A stretch of 64,000 bases of DNA from an uncultured SAR116 cluster alpha proteobacterium (GTDB lineage Bacteria > Pseudomonadota > Alphaproteobacteria > Puniceispirillales > Puniceispirillaceae), in NCBI GenBank assembly GCA_902632595.1, contig CACPDC010000001.1, positions 62,001 through 126,000 of the forward strand, read 5' to 3'. Under the pieces are notes generated by a model that was not told where the DNA came from, made no database searches, and saw only the letters and a program-made list of their open reading frames with translations. Within the stretch, counting starts at the first letter, position 1; each line of letters starts with the position of its first letter. Position numbers and translations under genes: made by a program. Shown here piece by piece: positions 1 to 9,408 of the stretch.

Positions 1-1
1 A

Positions 2-361
2 GCAGCAAGATTGGCGGGTGAATGGGCCAACGCTAACGGATATACCCGACTTTGCGTGATACCAGCAGATTTGGTAGCGCCAGACAGTGAGGAAATGATA
101 AAATTTCTCGAAAGCAAAGCGCTTGTAACTATTTGTCCTTCAGTAGATCAAGGAACAAATGCATTGATGCTTTCTCCACCGAATGCTATCGAATTTCATT
201 ATGGTTCTATGTCAGCTTTGGCGCACTTTAACGCGGCAAAAATTGCAGGTCTTAAACCAGTTTTGATGCCTCTTGCAAGTCTGAGTTTTGATTTAGACCA
301 TACGGATTGTCTTCATCGGGCATATTCAGTGGTACCCGAAATCAAGGAAGTTTGTAGATGA
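2..361 (+). CDS. cofC: 2-phospho-L-lactate guanylyltransferase CofC, C-terminal part (5' end outside window)
   Basis: This is the 3' part of a gene that enters from the left edge; the reading frame is open from base 2 and 119 residues are visible. CofC activates phospholactate (or phosphoenolpyruvate) with GTP to make the side-chain precursor of coenzyme F420. The visible part has the nucleotidyltransferase core: an IPADL motif, a short VTICPS strand, then the GTNAL stretch followed by PP and an FHYGS loop, and a late LDHTDCL segment, in the family order. Its TGA overlaps the ATG of cofE by four bases (ATGA), so the two are translationally coupled. The neighbours cofE and npdG support the call. 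The start and N-terminal GTP-binding part cannot be judged. Confidence 0.85.
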   Translation, partial: AARLAGEWANANGYTRLCVIPADLVAPDSEEMIKFLESKALVTICPSVDQGTNALMLSPPNAIEFHYGSMSALAHFNAAKIAGLKPVLMPLASLSFDLDHTDCLHRAYSVVPEIKEVCR

Positions 362-1128
362 ATAATGGTGTACAAATTTTTGTAATTGAGGGTATTCCAG
401 ATATCCAACCGGGTGATAAACTCGATCAAATTATAGGAAAATGCTTAGAAGAGGGTGGGGGTGTTAGAGAACACGATATTTTATGTATTGCACATAAAAT
501 TATCTCGAAGGCTGAGGGTAATTTAATCAAGTTATCCGATGTAAGACCGTCTAAGGAAGCGCATCAATATGCCAAAGAGTTAAACAAAAACCCAGAAAAA
601 GTTGAGGTAATCCTATCACAATCAAAAAGAGTGGTTCGTTCCTTTAAGCACCCGAGACAAACTGAAGGAACAATGATATGCGAACATAAACTTGGTTTTA
701 TTTCTGCTAACGCGGCAGTCGACGAGTCTAATAGCGATTTAGGAACTTTAATTACTCTGCCGGATGAACCTGACTTAAGTGCAAAACTCTTAGGGAAATC
801 TTTAGAAAAGCGTTTTGGTGTGACACTTGGAGTGGTAATTACGGATACATTTGGTCGACCTTGGCGTCTCGGCCAGGTTAATGTTGCAATAGGTCTCTAC
901 AAAGTCCCAACAAAAATATCTGAAATAGGGACTAAAGATGGATGGGGTAGGCAACTTTTGGTCACAGAACCAGCATTTTCTGACGAAATAGCTGCCGCCT
1001 CTGGACTTGTCATTAAAAAAGCAGCAAAGACCCCATTGGTAGTGGTACGTGGTGCAAAATGGACGCCGCTTTATTCAACAAAATCGCAAGATATTTTGCG
1101 TGATAGTACGGAGGATATGTTTAGATGA
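358..1128 (+). CDS. cofE: Coenzyme F420-0:L-glutamate ligase CofE
   Basis: A 256-residue protein of the CofE family, which adds glutamate residues to F420-0 using GTP in the cytoplasm. Recognisable parts are the N-terminal [10 protein letters not shown] segment, the [10 protein letters not shown] motif, the AAVDESN motif that binds metal and nucleotide, and the [14 protein letters not shown] motif. Length matches the single-domain archaeal and proteobacterial form; the extra nitroreductase-like domain of actinobacterial FbiB is absent. It overlaps cofC upstream and npdG downstream by four bases each, giving a tight operon. F420 synthesis also needs CofD and the Fo synthase CofG/CofH, which are not in the window. 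Confidence 0.93.
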   Translation: MNNGVQIFVIEGIPDIQPGDKLDQIIGKCLEEGGGVREHDILCIAHKIISKAEGNLIKLSDVRPSKEAHQYAKELNKNPEKVEVILSQSKRVVRSFKHPRQTEGTMICEHKLGFISANAAVDESNSDLGTLITLPDEPDLSAKLLGKSLEKRFGVTLGVVITDTFGRPWRLGQVNVAIGLYKVPTKISEIGTKDGWGRQLLVTEPAFSDEIAAASGLVIKKAAKTPLVVVRGAKWTPLYSTKSQDILRDSTEDMFR

Positions 1129-1793
1129 CATTGGCAATAATTGGTGGTACTGGACCGCAGGGACAAGGCCTCGCTCTTCGCTTTGCCTTAGCTGGTATAA
1201 GCGTAGCAATAGGCTCTCGTGACCAAAATAGAGCCTCGGAGATTGCGGAAAATCTATGTAATAAACTTCCTAATGGCAGCTCACATATTACTGGTTATGA
1301 TAATCAAGTGGCAATCCAAAAAGCAGATGAGATGGTAATCCTTGCAGTACCTTGGTCTGGACACAATTCAACGCTTCGGGAGATAAAAAACGTACTTAAA
1401 AATAAAATTTTGGTGGATATTGTTGTACCCTTGAAAGAGGGTGACCCAAAAAAAGTTGAAATGCCGCTAGAAGGTTCAGCGACTGAAGCCGCTCAAGCGC
1501 TCCTAGGTAATGAGACAACAGTTATTGGGGCTTTGCATAATGTTTCGGCTCATACACTAAATGATTTGGATGCAAAAATTAACTGTGATGTACTTGTATG
1601 CGGAAATGATTTAGATTCAAGAAAAAAAGTTATGAAATTAATCGAAAAACTTGGTGTGAAAGCCTATAATGCCGGAGATGCGGAAGCCGCGCGTTGTATA
1701 GAGGCCTTAACAGCTATTCTTATTCGTATTAATATATCAAAAGTGGTACCTTTTAGTCATGCAGGTATAAATATCTGGGCACCCGAAAAATAA
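1125..1793 (+). CDS. npdG: NADPH-dependent F420 reductase (F420:NADP oxidoreductase)
   Basis: A 222-residue Rossmann-fold protein of the NpdG/Fno family, which moves hydride between NADPH and F420. Residues 1-13 hold the dinucleotide motif (IIGGTGPQG), followed by GSRDQNRA around residue 30, the segment that reads the NADP phosphate. The LAVPW motif and the [10 protein letters not shown] segment are typical of Fno. The gene overlaps cofE by four bases, so the cell appears to make F420 and reduce it from the same operon. The C-terminal tail ([17 protein letters not shown]) fits family members that dimerise through this region. Confidence 0.92.
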   Translation: MTLAIIGGTGPQGQGLALRFALAGISVAIGSRDQNRASEIAENLCNKLPNGSSHITGYDNQVAIQKADEMVILAVPWSGHNSTLREIKNVLKNKILVDIVVPLKEGDPKKVEMPLEGSATEAAQALLGNETTVIGALHNVSAHTLNDLDAKINCDVLVCGNDLDSRKKVMKLIEKLGVKAYNAGDAEAARCIEALTAILIRINISKVVPFSHAGINIWAPEK

Positions 1794-1811
1794 CGTTAAT
1801 GGAGGAATAAA

Positions 1812-2813
1812 ATGGAATTTGGCATTACATTTAAAGGTGTGGTTGATCCAGTAAATGCAAGAAAGCTTGTTGCTCAGGCTGAAGAAGCAGGGTTTACTTA
1901 TTGTTGGTTTTTTGACAGTCATATTTTATGGCGTGAGAGTTTTCCTGCAATGGCGATGTGCATGGAACATACCAAAAAAATGCGTTTTGGTCCATGTGTA
2001 ACAAACCCAAATACCAGAGAGTGGTCGCAGGCTGCATCACTTTTTGGGTCTATGGCAAAACAATCGGGTGGTCGTTTTGATATTGGAGTTGGTAGAGGAG
2101 ACAGTGCTGTAAGAGTTATGGGTCGTAAGCCAGCTAAACTTGCCAAAATGGACGAATTTATTGATGTCGTTAAGGGATTAATAAGGGGAGAGGAAAGACA
2201 ATATGGGGATGTGCCAAACCCTATTCAATTTCCTTGGGCAGAAGGTTACGAATTACCAGTCTGGGTAGCAGCTTATGGTCCGAAAGCACTTGATAGCGCT
2301 GGACGTATGGGAGATGGCCTTATCCTGCAGGTCGCAGAGCCTGCTATTTGTAATTGGCTTGCAGGTCAGGCTATAGATGCAGGCAAGTCTAATGGCCGTA
2401 ATATGTCAGATTACAAAGTAATGGCAGCAGCACCTGCCTATTTGGGAGATATGGACAAATGCCGCGAGGCAACAAGATGGTTTCCTGCAATGGTTGGTAA
2501 TCATGTTGCTGATATAGTAGAAAAATATGGTACAGACCGCGAAGATATACCAGAAACACTTACATCATACATAAAAGATCGTAAGGGTTACGATTATTCA
2601 AAGCATGGGCAATCTGATAATCCTTATTTAGATTTTATTACAGATGATATTATAGATGCATTTGCAGTACTTGGTTCCGCAAACGACCACGTTGCCAAGC
2701 TTAAGAAGCTTGAGGCAGCTGGAGTAACCCAGTTTAATATTTATTTGGATAATGGCGATGAAGAAAATATTATAGCAGAATATGGAAAAACAGTAATTCC
2801 TGCATTGAGTTAG
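1812..2813 (+). CDS. LLM-class F420-dependent oxidoreductase
   Basis: A 333-residue TIM-barrel protein of the luciferase-like monooxygenase superfamily. The start has a strong Shine-Dalgarno (GGAGG) eight bases upstream. The N-terminus (MEFGITF), the FDSHILW strand, FGPCVTNP and the FDIGVGRGDS loop are the usual F420- or FMN-contacting elements. It lies 18 bases after npdG in the F420 operon, so F420H2 is the likely cofactor. It resembles a proteobacterial F420-LLM subfamily that I recall from Colwellia, but that is memory, not a search. Substrate unknown; the aminotransferase downstream suggests an amino or ketone intermediate. FMN use cannot be excluded from sequence alone. Confidence 0.85.
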   Translation: MEFGITFKGVVDPVNARKLVAQAEEAGFTYCWFFDSHILWRESFPAMAMCMEHTKKMRFGPCVTNPNTREWSQAASLFGSMAKQSGGRFDIGVGRGDSAVRVMGRKPAKLAKMDEFIDVVKGLIRGEERQYGDVPNPIQFPWAEGYELPVWVAAYGPKALDSAGRMGDGLILQVAEPAICNWLAGQAIDAGKSNGRNMSDYKVMAAAPAYLGDMDKCREATRWFPAMVGNHVADIVEKYGTDREDIPETLTSYIKDRKGYDYSKHGQSDNPYLDFITDDIIDAFAVLGSANDHVAKLKKLEAAGVTQFNIYLDNGDEENIIAEYGKTVIPALS

Positions 2814-2841
2814 GTAAAATGATTTTTACTGGAATGGGAAT

Positions 2842-4113
2842 ATGAACAAGCTGCATACACAAGATGAATGGATAGAAAGAGCCCGTCAGGTTTTACCAGC
2901 TGGGGGATTTGGAAATTTTGACCACTCAATAATGATAGCAAGAGGCAACGGTAGTAGAGTATGGGATGAAGATGGCCATGAGTATATTGACTATTTAATA
3001 GGTTCGGGTCCAATGCTTGTTGGTCATGGGCATCCGGAAGTTTTGGAAGTAGTGTTGGAACAACTTCCCAAAGGGATGACATTTTTTGCCAATAACTCAC
3101 GTGGGGTAGAATTAGCGGACGCCATCTGTAAGGCAGTCCCCTGTTGCGAGCAAATCCGCTTTGTGACATCAGGAGGGGAGGCCGATATGTATGCTCTGCG
3201 GCTGGCTAGAGCATTCACAAAAAAAAATAAAATACTAAAATTTGAAGGTGGTTACCACGGCATGAGTGCTGAAGCACAGATGAGCCTTGCCCCTGAAATT
3301 GAAGTTAATTTTCCTCAAGCTGTTCCGGATAGTGCAGGTATACCCCCTTCCGTTTCTGAAGATATGTTAATTGCCCCATTCAATGATTTGCTAGCAGTAG
3401 AAACAATCCTAGCTGAACAAAGAGATATTGCAGCCATAATAGTTGAACCACTACAAAGAATTATTCCCCCAACAAAAGGTTTTTTAAAAGGTTTGCGCTC
3501 ATTATGCGATAAGCATCAAATACTTTTAATTTTCGATGAGATTGTTACCGGTTTTAGGCTAGCCTATGGGGGGGCGCAAGAACGGTATGGTGTGATCCCT
3601 GATATTTGTACACTCGGAAAAATAATTGGTGGCGGTTTTCCTTTAGCTGCGGTTGGTGCTAGCTCCGAAATTATGAGGCATTTTGATAAAGAAGTAGTAG
3701 GCGCAGACAATTGGCTTATGCAATTAGGCACTTTATCGGGTAATCCCATAGCCTCCGTAGCTGGACTAAAAACAATGGAAATTTTGCGTCGTCCTGGCCA
3801 ATATGAAAAATTACGTAATTTAGGAAAGCAGTTACAGGATATGCAGTCTAATGCTCTTAACAAAGTAGGAATATATCATCAAGTAGTCGGTGATGAAACT
3901 TTGTTCGATGTAATTTTTACCAATAGAGAGTGTTCTGATTATCGCAATACAAAACATGATAAACCTAAAAAGGCTCTCAAATATAACGAAACTCTTAGAA
4001 AACAAGGTGTTTTAAAGGCGCCATCAAAGCTTTATCCTTCTCTAGCTATTACGGACTTAGATTTGGAAAAAACCGGCGAGGCGGTAACAATTGCAGCGAA
4101 CTCTATAACCTAA
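2842..4113 (+). CDS. Class III pyridoxal-phosphate aminotransferase, glutamate-1-semialdehyde aminomutase-like
   Basis: A 423-residue fold type I PLP enzyme. The pattern FDEIVTGFR contains the aspartate that contacts the PLP ring nitrogen, and Lys260 in LGKIIGGGFPLAA is the expected Schiff-base lysine. EGGYHGM and IVEPLQR are further family motifs. Overall it resembles HemL, but its place at the end of an F420/LLM operon, 28 bases after the oxidoreductase, argues for a catabolic or amine-transfer role rather than haem synthesis. A weak ribosome site (GGGAAT) precedes the ATG. Substrate not assignable. Confidence 0.82.
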   Translation: MNKLHTQDEWIERARQVLPAGGFGNFDHSIMIARGNGSRVWDEDGHEYIDYLIGSGPMLVGHGHPEVLEVVLEQLPKGMTFFANNSRGVELADAICKAVPCCEQIRFVTSGGEADMYALRLARAFTKKNKILKFEGGYHGMSAEAQMSLAPEIEVNFPQAVPDSAGIPPSVSEDMLIAPFNDLLAVETILAEQRDIAAIIVEPLQRIIPPTKGFLKGLRSLCDKHQILLIFDEIVTGFRLAYGGAQERYGVIPDICTLGKIIGGGFPLAAVGASSEIMRHFDKEVVGADNWLMQLGTLSGNPIASVAGLKTMEILRRPGQYEKLRNLGKQLQDMQSNALNKVGIYHQVVGDETLFDVIFTNRECSDYRNTKHDKPKKALKYNETLRKQGVLKAPSKLYPSLAITDLDLEKTGEAVTIAANSIT

Positions 4114-4395
4114 AAAAGAGTACCTAAGGCAAAGATTTCGATAAATTTCTTTTCTTTAAGGCGGGTCTTGAAATAAAAAAAATTTTTTTAAAAGCTATAT
4201 ATATATCTTGGAATTTTTTTTAAATAGAGGGATACGAAACGCTTAAAGTTTAACTTTTAAATATAGCAAAAATTTTCTTTTATTCATTTTCGACTATTAA
4301 AAAAAGATTAGGTTTTTACTCTCTGAAAGAGAATCAGTTGCTTTAACAGCAAAAGTAAAAAAATATAATTGGTCTGAAAGAAAAAAATAAATTTT

Positions 4396-4410
4396 TGATA
4401 ATCATTATCA
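4396..4410. promoter_or_regulatory. Fur box 1 (7-1-7 palindrome)
   Basis: The 15 bases TGATAATCATTATCA match the classic Fur 7-1-7 pattern TGATAATnATTATCA at every defined position. It lies about 300 bases upstream of the coxM start. Binding by the Fur protein encoded at 20579-21022 is inference. Confidence 0.75.
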
Positions 4411-4525
4411 TATTTAGTTTTACAGAGATTATTTTTGTAATATCTAAAGATTTTTTTCAAGCCACCAGACGTTTTTGCTACTTCAAATTAATTAAAAAGA
4501 AATAACAGCAGTTCATAGTCTCATC

Positions 4526-4540
4526 TGATAATGATTATCA
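4526..4540. promoter_or_regulatory. Fur box 2 (7-1-7 palindrome)
   Basis: The 15 bases TGATAATGATTATCA are the exact reverse complement of box 1, 115 bases further on and about 173 bases upstream of coxM. Two perfect copies in one intergenic region make chance unlikely and suggest iron-dependent control of the cox operon or of an unseen short transcript. Confidence 0.75.
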
Positions 4541-4713
4541 AAAAAATTTTGTTTCTAACAATGTGGAATTTTATTGAAAAAATTGAGTGTTTTAGTTGCT
4601 TTTGATGTCGCTTCACCTCAAGCTATGAAAAGAGAAACTATAAGTTTCCGATAAAGAAACTTTATTGAGCCACTTTATTCAGACGAATGATGGGCTCTTT
4701 CCAGGAGGAACAA

Positions 4714-5568
4714 GTGATTCCAAGTAATTTTGAATATCATAAACCAGATTCGATAGATGGTGCTCTTAGCATTTTGACTGAATGGGGAGACGATGCTCGT
4801 GTTATCGCGGGAGGACACAGTTTAATACCAGTGATGAAGCAAAGATTGACCGACATAAGTCATTTGATTGACCTAGGTGGTATTTCGGAACTGAAAGGAA
4901 TTTCAATAGAAAACAATAAAGTTTCTATTGGTGCCATGACCACACAACATGAATTAATTACTAACACACAACTTGCTAAATTTGTGCCGCTAATTAGAGA
5001 AGCGTCGTTGCAGATCGCGGACCCTCAAGTTCGTTACGTTGGAACCATCGGTGGCAATGTAGCTAATGGAGATCCAGCAAACGATATGCCTGGGCTTATG
5101 CAAACGCTCGACGCAAGTTACGAATTGACTGGACCAAACGGTGTAAGAATTGTTAAGGCACGAGATTTTTATGAGGCTGCTTATTTTACAGCCCGGGAAG
5201 ATGAAGAAATTCTTACATCAATATCTTTTTCGGTACCTAACTGTGGTTATGCCTACGAGAAACAAAAGAGAAAAATAGGTGATTACGCAACAGCGGCTGC
5301 GGGTGTGCTCATTAATATGGATAACGACACTTGTTCTTTTGCTTCAATTGCATTGACAAATTTGTCTGACACGCCTGTTTACTGTGAGGAAGCTGTAAAC
5401 AACTTGGTTGGAAAAAAAGTTGATAGTAACGCAATTAAAAAAGCTGTTCATTATTGTGTTGAGGCTTCAGACCCAGTCGCCGACACTCGAGGCCCTGTTG
5501 AATTTAAAAAGTATGTAGCCGGCATTATAGTTCAAAAAGCTATAGAAAATGCCATAGCACGTGTTTAG
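4714..5568 (+). CDS. coxM: Aerobic CO dehydrogenase, medium FAD-binding subunit CoxM
   Basis: The FAD subunit of molybdenum CO dehydrogenase, passing electrons from the iron-sulfur subunit to quinone. FAD motifs are visible: AGGHSLIP near residue 32 and [14 protein letters not shown] near residue 110, followed by the CODH FAD C-terminal domain. I chose GTG at 4714 over the in-frame ATG at 4687 because AGGAGG (4703-4708) stands five bases before it and the product then begins [11 protein letters not shown], the usual family start; this gives 284 residues. It is the first gene of coxMSL, 13 bases before coxS. Confidence 0.92.
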   Translation: MIPSNFEYHKPDSIDGALSILTEWGDDARVIAGGHSLIPVMKQRLTDISHLIDLGGISELKGISIENNKVSIGAMTTQHELITNTQLAKFVPLIREASLQIADPQVRYVGTIGGNVANGDPANDMPGLMQTLDASYELTGPNGVRIVKARDFYEAAYFTAREDEEILTSISFSVPNCGYAYEKQKRKIGDYATAAAGVLINMDNDTCSFASIALTNLSDTPVYCEEAVNNLVGKKVDSNAIKKAVHYCVEASDPVADTRGPVEFKKYVAGIIVQKAIENAIARV

Positions 5569-5581
5569 AATTGAGGAAATG

Positions 5582-6070
5582 ATGGAAAAAATTCGTTTAA
5601 ATATGACAGTAAATGGTAAAGATGTTGAGGTCCTTACAGAGCCGCGTCAGCTTTTAGCCCATGTGCTGCGAGAGGAATTAAATCTTACGGGAACACATAT
5701 CGGGTGCGAAACATCACACTGCGGCGCATGTACAGTTGACATGAACGATATGTCGGTGAAATCTTGTAGTGTTTTTGCTGCCCAAGCTCAGGGTGCCAAT
5801 ATTACGACAATTGAAGGCTTGGGGACACCTGATGGACTGCATTTATTGCAGGAAATGTTTAAAGAACATCATGGTTTACAGTGCGGCTACTGTACACCCG
5901 GCATGATCACCAGAGCATACAGGTTTTTGCAGGAAAATGGCAGTCCCACTGAGGAGGATGTCCGTTTTGGTATGTCAGGCAATTTGTGCAGATGCACAGG
6001 GTATCAAAATATCGTCAAAGCAATTTTGGCAACTGCCGAAAAAATGAATGAAATGAAGGAATCTGCATAA
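5582..6070 (+). CDS. coxS: Aerobic CO dehydrogenase, small [2Fe-2S] subunit CoxS
   Basis: A 162-residue two-cluster iron-sulfur subunit. The N-terminal plant-type ferredoxin domain has CETSHCGAC and a later cysteine; the C-terminal four-helix domain has CGYC and CRC, the xanthine oxidase-family pattern that holds the second cluster next to the molybdopterin. Start taken at ATG 5582 (or 5579) because GAGG at 5573-5576 precedes it; an in-frame GTG at 5561 would overlap coxM and add seven residues. Its TAA overlaps the coxL ATG (TAATG). Confidence 0.93.
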   Translation: MEKIRLNMTVNGKDVEVLTEPRQLLAHVLREELNLTGTHIGCETSHCGACTVDMNDMSVKSCSVFAAQAQGANITTIEGLGTPDGLHLLQEMFKEHHGLQCGYCTPGMITRAYRFLQENGSPTEEDVRFGMSGNLCRCTGYQNIVKAILATAEKMNEMKESA

Positions 6071-8493
6071 TGAATGAAACAATACCTCCAAAAGAAGAGA
6101 GAATGACCGCGTTAAACGGTTTAGGCACATCTAGAAAGCGGGTTGAGGACGCTCGTTTTACGCAAGGTAAGGGAAACTATGTTGACGATATTAAGCTTCA
6201 AGGCATGCTCTTTGGTGACTTCGTTCGTTCACCATATGCCCATGCGCGTGTTAAATCAATAAAAACGGAGGCTGCACTTGCAATTCCAGGGGTTCACGCG
6301 GTAATCACAGCGGCAGATTTGGAGCCTCTCAAACTTCATTGGATGCCAACTCTCGCGGGTGATGTCCAAATGGTTCTAGCTGATGGTAAAGTGTTATTTC
6401 AAGGGCAAGAGGTTGCATTTGTTGTCGCAGACAATCGATATGCTGCCGATGACGGTATTAAAGCTGTAGAGGTTGAATATGAAGAACTGCCTGTAATTGT
6501 CGACCCTTTTAAGGCTGAGCTTGATGGTGCCCCTATATTGCGCGAAGATATAGCAGATAAAAAGGAAGGGGCTCATGGTCCAAGAAGGCACCCAAATCAC
6601 ATTTTTACATGGGAATCTGGAGACCGTCAAGCAACAGAAGCGGTAATTAGCGAGGCAGATGTTGTTGCAGAAGAAATGGTCTACTACCACCGAACACACC
6701 CTTGTCCTTTGGAAACTTGTGGAAGCGTGGCATCAATGGATAAAGTTAATGGTAAGCTCACTGTATGGGGTACGTTTCAAGCTCCGCACGCTGTTAGGAC
6801 AGTCGCTTCGCTCATTTCGGGGATCGCTGAGCATAATATTAGGATAGTATCTCCAGATATCGGCGGTGGTTTTGGAAACAAGGTAGGAGTTTATCCGGGA
6901 TATATATGTTCTATAGTAGCCTCTATAGTGACAGGCGCTCCTGTAAAGTGGATAGAAGATAAAATGGACAACCTTATGGCTACCGCTTTTGCTCGGGATT
7001 ATTGGATGCAAGGAAAGATATCTGCAACCAAAGAAGGAAAAATTACTGGTTTATGGTGTCACACTACTGCAGACCATGGCGCATTCGATGCTTGTGCTGA
7101 TCCAACAAAATTCCCCGCTGGTTTTATGAATATATGCACAGGTTCTTACGATATTCCTACCGCATTTTTATCGGTGGATGGTATTTATACAAATAAAGCT
7201 CCTGGCGGTGTTGCTTATCGTTGTTCATTCAGGGTCACAGAAGCGGCATATTTCATAGAGCGTATGATCGAAGTTCTTGCAATAAAATTAGGAATGGATT
7301 CTGCAGAACTTAGAGAGAAAAATTTCATAAGAAAAGATCAATTTCCATATCAATCAGCTCTTGGATGGGAGTATGATTCTGGCGATTATCACACCGCTTG
7401 GGATAAAGCTCTCAAAGCCGTAAATTACAAAGAATTAAGAAAAGAACAGGCTGAAAGGCTAGAGGCCTTCCACAAAGGTGAGACACGTAAACTAATTGGT
7501 ATTGGATTATCTCATTTTACGGAGATTGTAGGAGCAGGCCCAGTTAAAAACTGTGATATTCTAGGTCTAGGGATGTTTGATTCATGCGAAATCAGGATAC
7601 ATCCGACCGGCTCTGCGATCGCGAGATTGGGAACTATATCTCAGGGTCAAGGCCATGCTACAACCTTTGCGCAAATTCTAGCTTCTGAGATTGGCATTCC
7701 AGCGGAAGATATTACTCTAGAAGAGGGTGATACCGATACGGCCCCATATGGACTTGGTACTTATGGTTCTCGTTCTACACCAGTAGCAGGTGCAGCCACT
7801 GCTATGGCGGGAAGAAAAATTAGAGCTAAAGCGCAAATGATAGCAGCATATTTGTTAGAAGTGCATGATAATGATTTGGAATGGGATGTTGACCGTTTTG
7901 TTGTGAAAGGTAATCCAGAACGCTTTAAAACTATGAAAGAAATTGCTTTCGCTTCGTATAATCAGGCAATTCCCAATGTTGAACCAGGCTTAGAGGCTGT
8001 AAGCTATTATGACCCACCAAATATGACATATCCTTTTGGGGCCTATATTTGTGTTATGGAGATTGATGTGGATACTGGTACAACTGAAATTCGACAGGTA
8101 TTTGCTTTAGATGATTGTGGAACACGCATTAATCCTATGATAATCGAAGGGCAAGTTCATGGTGGGTTGACAGAAGCTCTTGCAATTGCGATGGGGCAGG
8201 AAATTGCCTACGATGAAATGGGTAACGTTACTACAGGAACATTGATGGACTTTTTTGTTCCAACCGCCTGGGAAACACCAAATTATCAAACGGATTACAC
8301 AGAGACTCCCAGCCCACATCATCCTATTGGAGCTAAGGGTGTTGGTGAAAGCCCAAATGTTGGTGGTGTTCCTGCATTCTCCAATGCCGTGCATGACGCA
8401 TTTAAAAGCTTTGGATTAACGCAAAGTCACATGCCCCATGATCACTGGCGGATTTGGACTATAGCTAACAAACTCGGCTTGCATGAAATGTAA
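6070..8493 (+). CDS. coxL: Form I aerobic CO dehydrogenase, large catalytic subunit CoxL
   Basis: An 807-residue xanthine oxidase-family catalytic subunit that binds molybdopterin cytosine dinucleotide. The diagnostic active-site loop AYRCSFR is present at residues 382-388, with Cys385 in the place of the cysteine that carries the Cu-S-Mo cluster; this separates true (form I) CODH from form II and other hydroxylases. Glu760 in GVGESPNVGG is the conserved base near molybdenum. DIGGGFGNK and GQGHATTFAQ loops bind the cofactor. The reaction is CO + H2O to CO2 with two electrons to quinone. It is followed five bases later by a strong terminator. Confidence 0.96.
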   Translation: MNETIPPKEERMTALNGLGTSRKRVEDARFTQGKGNYVDDIKLQGMLFGDFVRSPYAHARVKSIKTEAALAIPGVHAVITAADLEPLKLHWMPTLAGDVQMVLADGKVLFQGQEVAFVVADNRYAADDGIKAVEVEYEELPVIVDPFKAELDGAPILREDIADKKEGAHGPRRHPNHIFTWESGDRQATEAVISEADVVAEEMVYYHRTHPCPLETCGSVASMDKVNGKLTVWGTFQAPHAVRTVASLISGIAEHNIRIVSPDIGGGFGNKVGVYPGYICSIVASIVTGAPVKWIEDKMDNLMATAFARDYWMQGKISATKEGKITGLWCHTTADHGAFDACADPTKFPAGFMNICTGSYDIPTAFLSVDGIYTNKAPGGVAYRCSFRVTEAAYFIERMIEVLAIKLGMDSAELREKNFIRKDQFPYQSALGWEYDSGDYHTAWDKALKAVNYKELRKEQAERLEAFHKGETRKLIGIGLSHFTEIVGAGPVKNCDILGLGMFDSCEIRIHPTGSAIARLGTISQGQGHATTFAQILASEIGIPAEDITLEEGDTDTAPYGLGTYGSRSTPVAGAATAMAGRKIRAKAQMIAAYLLEVHDNDLEWDVDRFVVKGNPERFKTMKEIAFASYNQAIPNVEPGLEAVSYYDPPNMTYPFGAYICVMEIDVDTGTTEIRQVFALDDCGTRINPMIIEGQVHGGLTEALAIAMGQEIAYDEMGNVTTGTLMDFFVPTAWETPNYQTDYTETPSPHHPIGAKGVGESPNVGGVPAFSNAVHDAFKSFGLTQSHMPHDHWRIWTIANKLGLHEM

Positions 8494-8497
8494 AAGT

Positions 8498-8524
8498 TAG
8501 GGGGTTATAAACCCCCTACTTTTT
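8498..8524 (+). terminator. Intrinsic terminator between coxL and coxD
   Basis: A perfect nine-base stem (TAGGGGGTT, loop ATA, AACCCCCTA at 8510-8518) is followed by C and a run of five T. It would end or reduce transcription after the structural genes, so coxD onward should be expressed less than coxMSL unless there is an extra promoter in the short gap. Confidence 0.85.
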
Positions 8525-8532
8525 ATTTAGAC

Positions 8533-9408
8533 ATGAACTGGCAAGATTTACAAAATAAATTATCTGAACATGCTTATATCGCTAATCAAGAACTAGCGAT
8601 GGCATTAAAAATAGCGTTACAACTTGAGCGTCCTATTCTGCTTGAAGGAGAAGCAGGGGTAGGAAAAACCCAGGCCGCAAAAACACTTTCCGAATTGTTT
8701 GATACGGAATTGATTAGATTACAATGTTATGAAGGCTTGGACTCCGCTGCCGCAATTTACGAATGGAATTATCAACGACAACTTTTATCTATTAGGGCCT
8801 CTGTCGATACCGGTTCCGATTTGAAAGATATTGAAAACCGTATTTTCTCGCGTTCGTATTTGATGGAAAGACCATTGTTAAGAGCCATTCAACAGCAGAA
8901 AGCACCAGTTCTATTGATAGACGAAATCGACCGAGCTGATGAGGAATTTGAGGCCTTTTTGCTAGAAATATTGTCAGACTTTCAAATTACAATTCCTGAA
9001 ATTGGAACTATTTCTGCAACCACTAAACCGATGGTCGTTCTAACTTCAAATGGTACTCGTAATCTTTCGGATGCTTTACGACGTCGTTGTATATACAACT
9101 ATGTGCCTTATCCGGATCTTAGAACGGAGATTGCTATACTAACAAAACGTTATCCAAGAGTTAGCTCGCATTTAGCTAACCAAATCGTGTCATTTGTTCA
9201 AAGTCTTCGTAAAGAAGACTTAGAAAAAAAACCTGGTATAGCAGAAATGTTAGACTGGACGGCCGCATTATCCGGTCTTGGAATAAACGATATCACCTCT
9301 GATCCAGAAGCTTTGCAAGCCTCACTTGTATGTTTGCTAAAGACCCAGTCAGATCTATATTCTATCCCAAAAGAAGTTTCCCAGAGATTAGCAAATGGGG
9401 CTGCTTGA
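8533..9408 (+). CDS. coxD: MoxR-family AAA+ ATPase CoxD (CODH maturation)
   Basis: A 291-residue AAA+ ATPase. Walker A is GEAGVGKT at residues 39-46; Walker B is VLLIDEID around residues 126-133; sensor 1 is in VVLTSNGTRNLSDALRRRC. In Oligotropha, CoxD is needed to insert sulfur and copper into the CODH active site, working with the VWA protein CoxE. Here coxE follows with a TGATG overlap, which supports that pair. The gene begins just after the terminator, with little room for a ribosome site. Confidence 0.92.
   Translation: MNWQDLQNKLSEHAYIANQELAMALKIALQLERPILLEGEAGVGKTQAAKTLSELFDTELIRLQCYEGLDSAAAIYEWNYQRQLLSIRASVDTGSDLKDIENRIFSRSYLMERPLLRAIQQQKAPVLLIDEIDRADEEFEAFLLEILSDFQITIPEIGTISATTKPMVVLTSNGTRNLSDALRRRCIYNYVPYPDLRTEIAILTKRYPRVSSHLANQIVSFVQSLRKEDLEKKPGIAEMLDWTAALSGLGINDITSDPEALQASLVCLLKTQSDLYSIPKEVSQRLANGAA

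Larger units (their letters stand above)
4114..4713. other. 600-base AT-rich intergenic region upstream of coxM
   Basis: No open reading frame with a ribosome site and more than about 15 codons is visible on either strand. The stretch is very AT-rich with A and T tracts. It contains two palindromic Fur boxes (listed separately) and must hold the coxM promoter. I see no clear terminator for the upstream aminotransferase gene. Confidence 0.6.

Noticed and set aside
4559-4603. Possible 14-codon leader peptide between Fur box 2 and coxM
   Set aside because: No ribosome site and no meaningful residue run; AT-rich DNA yields such frames often.
9330-9407. Longer N-terminus for CoxE
   Set aside because: The extension lies inside coxD in another frame; ATG 9408 overlapping the coxD stop is the normal coupling pattern.
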